Below, one piece after another: positions 6,201 to 7,702 of a stretch of DNA of 7,702 nucleotides; position 1 is the first letter of the stretch, and every line of letters begins with the position of its first letter. Under the pieces are notes generated by a model that saw only the letters and a program-made list of their open reading frames with translations, was not told where the DNA came from and ran no database searches. A program made the position numbers and the translations under genes. Source of the stretch: Spartobacteria bacterium (GTDB lineage Bacteria; Verrucomicrobiota; Verrucomicrobiia; Chthoniobacterales; Chthoniobacteraceae); NCBI GenBank assembly GCA_025350985.1, contig JANXWU010000113.1, forward strand, positions 1-7,702. The letters are read 5' to 3'.

Positions 6201-7657
6201 GCGCGAATGACAGAGTTTTCGATCCGCGTTTTGTGTTGACGCAGTTTCAAATCATCCAGAAAACCCAAATACTCTATCCGGTGATTGACCGGTTGAAGCT
6301 TGAGGAACGATGGGCTGAAAACGGGATGAAACTTAGCAGGGGAGCCGCTCACCAGCGGCTATTGCAGAAACTCGAGTTGAGGGAGGTGCGCAACACCGAA
6401 CTCGTCGAGATCGGTGTCCACGACGGCGATGCGCAACTCGCCGCAGACATCGCCAACGCCATTTCAGCGGAATACATCGCCCAGCGACGAAAAATCCAGG
6501 AGGAAATGGTCGGGCAAGGGTTGCGGCAACTCGAAGAATCGGTCGCGGAGCAACGGCGGGCGATGCAGGAGGCGGGCGCAAAAGCGGCAAAACTCCGCGC
6601 AGAAATGGGCTTGATCGATCCTGACCCCGAAAATGTAACTCCGACCGAAATCGAAATAGGTGGAGTGAAGACCAAGGCGCGGGTTGCTGCCTATGACGAA
6701 GCAAAAAGTGCCTACATTTCGGAGAAACGACTCTTCGAGGCTGCCGCACAAGCGTTGAAAGCGGAAGAGATGAAGATGCGCGTCACAACCATCCCGGCGC
6801 AGATTCACGAGCGCGCGGAACCGGCAGCCGCGCCTTCTCATTTCTTCAGCTTCGTCGGAGCGTTCGGCGGAAAACAAAAATCGGGCAGCATAGTGGATGC
6901 GCCGGTTTCGGAATCGGCACCGCTTGCGCACGCACCAGCCACGCCGCGTGCGACCCCTCTGCCTGGAAACAGATCGGGGAGTTTTGCCATTACAGAAAAC
7001 GCGGTCGATGCGTTGCTCGCGGGAAGTGGACAAATGCCGTTGGGGCTGAATCCGCTCAGCGCCTATCTCGAACAGGCGCGCGTTTTTTTCCAGTCTGGTC
7101 GCTACGATCTCGCGTTCCAAAAGTGTGAGGAAATCCTCGCCTACGATTCGTCCAACATTGAAGCGCGCACGTTGATGGGAAAAATTAAGCTCGCACGCGA
7201 CAGTGCTGCAATTGCGGGTTACAACGAAGCACGCTCGAAAGCATTGTGGCAGGAGCAGAACCGTTGGGGTTACGCCGTGAAAGGCGAAAAAATCGCGGGT
7301 CTTTTGCCGGTGCAATTCGAGTTGCCGCTCGCGGGACGGCGCTTCGATTTCGACGGACTTTACGCGCCGGACCAAGTGAAATTCCGTTACGCGAACTGGT
7401 GGTTCGAATCGCGAATCCAATGGATTTTGTTCGCTGTTGGCGCGTTCGCTTTCGTCTTTTTTGGGCATGTGCATCCGTGGTTTCGGATGGTGTTGGGGGT
7501 TCTGGTTTTGACGTTCGTGCCGCTCGTGGTGACGCCGCTCGCGACCGGAGTTTGCAACGCGCTGCTGGTAGGATGGCTCGTGTCATTTGTCCTCAGCCGG
7601 GTGGCGAGCCGTTTCGTTTTTCGCCGGCGCGTCGTGGAGGTGACGGCTCCGATATGA
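3218..7657 (+). CDS. Gene 2: giant beta-module envelope protein with an embedded Wzz/GumC-like domain, TPR block and three C-terminal membrane helices
   Basis: Start chosen at ATG 3218 (1479 aa): it lies 11 bases after the gene 1 stop and encodes MNALKLR, a normal signal-peptide n-region, although the preceding GGAAA is a poor binding site. An ATG at 3104 lies inside gene 1 and is unlikely; ATG 3437 would give only a short uncharged leader. The hydrophobic core TLIAMLAICCTASA is at residues 70-83, displaced by an inserted repeat. The mature part begins VDVPLPKP, then a conserved VPAKDL segment. The beta regions lie at about 149-224, 315-382, 485-554, 655-718 and 830-897, matching those of gene 1. 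A Wzz-like domain (972-1092), coiled coil (1089-1187) and AEPAAAPS motif (to 1207) follow, then a linker, a TPR block (1278-1324), and LLPVQFELPLAGRRF, which corresponds to the pre-membrane segment of gene 1. Membrane helices are at about 1400-1418, 1422-1445 and 1446-1465, ending in RRR. It is probably an inner-membrane-anchored periplasmic protein. A polysaccharide or envelope-assembly role is inferred from the Wzz part only. Confidence 0.92.
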   Translation: MNALKLRGSPKADAWGAHAPRVLVAAPRRYELGNATDQKTDARSFLCADESSRRLGRRRQHARRVRSPGTLIAMLAICCTASAVDVPLPKPERREILVPAKDLPAVLEKNPRAVALTREQYETLLRDAQKHLKASPESPRRAVLTSARYEAELHGKVVEVRADFVVHVLSDKWAEVPLRLGALALGEVEVDGESALQAGGKDAHTLIVRGRGEHRLRAHFTLPVQRDSAMSSIALALPVAGAGSFTLKLPPRTHVESAHAVKIENTAAATLATVAASATTDFALAWRAESDSAGSAPVIFEADSFLYVIDETKVQADLGIVLNASLGELPASFRITLPTGTTPLSVQGSEVLKWNAVAEVVTVELTPGSRKTAALRVLVETSAFAGKKAATLVLPTPEVSGVHRAIGKMAVIGSREIKVRAIHADEPSRQTEGAFSPQIEGDANFVAAYQFPARAKPLAVTVEKIAPRFSVDLDTLIDVRREAIFLERTVALTADEGELFSADIGLPQGEELLTVREGDAEPDWTRAAGKIHLRWPDAVAVGGRKTFTIKTRIEPAAWATVKEFALAISDAKVEGAEKINGYIAAKSDEAFRIETRTTDGLERRDGRVTPVRGDFAWFRRSEFKLALQVARRTPEVRAAFTGYALPLAGALSVRAEIGYDIDFSGVKVFRVKVPKETAEQFYFDGDGIAERKLDGDTWTITLQKETLGHYALKVNAMLPFTRGADAKFEIAAPTLVPLDVQRERGTWVVEANTDTEIAFQTSGMNEIDSLRAPALSDYQPQHRIIGVFEYLGGAAHNLKLLGERHATATLLTTVVDSLELNSVIAPSGVDRHEAIFSLRTAGDQFLDIALPGGASLLSLAVDGAVVKPVGETANVVRVQLAAQRECAARIQLIYETPKRTWSSTGTDTLPAPRLDARIPVLRTNWHLFLPDGFSFTGFETNLHEREKNAERVLMSKVMKVPASVLGSLVFKPKFFSKATIEVKADNYREGGAAFGANDRVFDPRFVLTQFQIIQKTQILYPVIDRLKLEERWAENGMKLSRGAAHQRLLQKLELREVRNTELVEIGVHDGDAQLAADIANAISAEYIAQRRKIQEEMVGQGLRQLEESVAEQRRAMQEAGAKAAKLRAEMGLIDPDPENVTPTEIEIGGVKTKARVAAYDEAKSAYISEKRLFEAAAQALKAEEMKMRVTTIPAQIHERAEPAAAPSHFFSFVGAFGGKQKSGSIVDAPVSESAPLAHAPATPRATPLPGNRSGSFAITENAVDALLAGSGQMPLGLNPLSAYLEQARVFFQSGRYDLAFQKCEEILAYDSSNIEARTLMGKIKLARDSAAIAGYNEARSKALWQEQNRWGYAVKGEKIAGLLPVQFELPLAGRRFDFDGLYAPDQVKFRYANWWFESRIQWILFAVGAFAFVFFGHVHPWFRMVLGVLVLTFVPLVVTPLATGVCNALLVGWLVSFVLSRVASRFVFRRRVVEVTAPI
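3239..3421. repeat. Palindromic MITE/REP-like element inserted in the signal-peptide coding region of gene 2
   Basis: Bases 3261-3297 and 3384-3420 are inverted copies of each other: 37 bp with three mismatches, the outer 27 bp perfectly paired (arm begins GGGGAGCGCACGCGCCTCGC). Weaker pairing continues inward to GAACTT (3308-3313) against AAGTTC (3367-3372). An alternative inner hairpin pairs CCGACGCG (3336-3343) with CGCGTCGG (3372-3379). The native gene appears to be split between CGA (3236-3238) and GGC (3422-3424); the 183 bp between them equal 61 codons. I see no transposase and no clear target-site duplication, and the exact left edge is uncertain (about 3239-3260). From memory, GC-rich palindromes with this kind of core recur in verrucomicrobial genomes. 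That makes this a non-autonomous interspersed repeat rather than a terminator: it has no T-run and is read through by an open frame. Confidence 0.85.
6092..6838 (+). other. Wzz/GumC-like chain-length-determinant domain with coiled coil, embedded in gene 2
   Basis: This segment encodes residues 959-1207 of gene 2. It starts with VPASVLGSLVFKPKFFSKA, which resembles the end of a Wzz first membrane helix followed by the usual Y/F-x-S-x-A-T-I-x-V strand, but it is too short and polar to span a membrane. It continues with FDPRFVLTQFQIIQ, LYPVIDRLKLEERW, a LLQKLELREVRNTELVEI strand and an ADIANAISAEYIAQRR helix, in the order found in the periplasmic part of Wzz, GumC and ExoP proteins. A charged helix of about 100 residues follows (QLEESVAEQRRAMQEAGAKA onward), then PAQIHERAEPAAAPS, recalling the strand-plus-proline motif that normally precedes the second membrane helix. 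Both membrane helices and any tyrosine kinase domain are absent. The corresponding place in gene 1 holds only a short linker. Assignment is from motif recall, with high confidence in the family and low confidence in a retained function. Confidence 0.85.
7049..7246 (+). other. TPR block near the C-terminus of gene 2
   Basis: Residues 1278-1324 of gene 2 include YLEQARVFFQSGRYDLAFQK and CEEILAYDSSNIEARTLMGK. These two consecutive helices have the A, G-x-Y and A spacing of a tetratricopeptide repeat, plus the next helix start. The following stretch, AGYNEARSKALWQEQNRWGY, resembles what I recall after the N-terminal TPRs of large verrucomicrobial secretin-like proteins, but this is a weak resemblance. 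TPRs usually mediate protein-protein contacts. The block is preceded by a linker rich in A, P, S and T (about residues 1215-1260) and followed directly by the pre-membrane segment shared with gene 1. Confidence 0.72.
7636..7643 (+). promoter_or_regulatory. Shine-Dalgarno sequence for gene 3
   Basis: GGAGGTGA is fully complementary to the usual 16S rRNA 3' end and lies ten bases before ATG 7654. It is within the last codons of gene 2, consistent with coupled translation. It is much stronger than anything in front of gene 1 or gene 2. Confidence 0.8.
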
Positions 7658-7702
7658 AGCGCGCCATCGCTGGTTTCATCCTCCTTTTCAACGCGCTCGC
7701 GC
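7654..7702 (+). CDS. Gene 3: 5' end of an exported protein (partial)
   Basis: The ATG overlaps the gene 2 stop as ATGA, and a strong Shine-Dalgarno sequence precedes it. The 16 visible codons read MKRAIAGFILLFNALA: two basic residues followed by a hydrophobic core, the n- and h-regions of a Sec signal peptide or a membrane anchor. The window ends before any domain, so the family cannot be named. The overlap implies translation coupled to gene 2 and so a protein produced together with it, probably in the same envelope compartment. Confidence 0.8.
   Translation, partial: MKRAIAGFILLFNALA

Noticed and set aside
6464..7474. Minus-strand open frame of 336 codons opposite the Wzz/TPR part
   Set aside because: The plus strand shows Wzz and TPR motifs in the right order. 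The minus translation is R/F-rich without any domain pattern.

Overview
The window is GC-rich DNA dominated by GCG/CGC/CTC codons and almost entirely coding on the + strand. It holds two very large genes in tandem, followed by the start of a third. The likely source is Verrucomicrobiota, or failing that another PVC-group bacterium. The reasons are giant envelope proteins built from repeated beta-rich modules and ending in membrane helices, a Wzz/GumC-type domain of the style I associate with that phylum, and a GC-rich palindromic interspersed repeat. This assignment rests on recall, not on a search.

Layout. Bases 1-68 hold no complete gene; at most they carry the last codons of an upstream gene in another frame, ending at 59-61. 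From 69 a reading frame runs to 3206 (gene 1). It clearly encodes protein from about 78, but it has no credible start codon and has lost the N-terminal segment and signal peptide that its paralogue carries. Eleven bases after its stop, gene 2 starts at ATG 3218 and runs to 7657. Gene 3 starts at 7654 in an ATGA overlap, behind a strong Shine-Dalgarno sequence, and leaves the window after 16 codons of an apparent signal peptide. The three look like one transcription unit.

Genes 1 and 2 are diverged tandem paralogues. Each has an N-terminal beta region, four further copies of a 65-75 residue beta-rich module, and three C-terminal membrane helices with a basic cytoplasmic end. Most of each protein should therefore lie outside the cytoplasmic membrane. 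I know of no assigned function for this family. Gene 2 differs by roughly 400 extra residues between the last beta module and the membrane anchor: a Wzz (polysaccharide chain-length determinant) periplasmic domain, a coiled coil, a low-complexity linker and a TPR block. This links the locus tentatively to export or assembly of a surface polysaccharide or an envelope-spanning complex.

The most striking DNA feature is an inverted-repeat element of about 183 bp (near 3239-3421) with arms of 37 bp, 27 of them perfectly paired. It sits inside the signal-peptide coding region of gene 2. Removing 61 codons restores a textbook signal peptide, so the element appears to have inserted in frame and to be translated as a basic extension between the n-region and the h-region.
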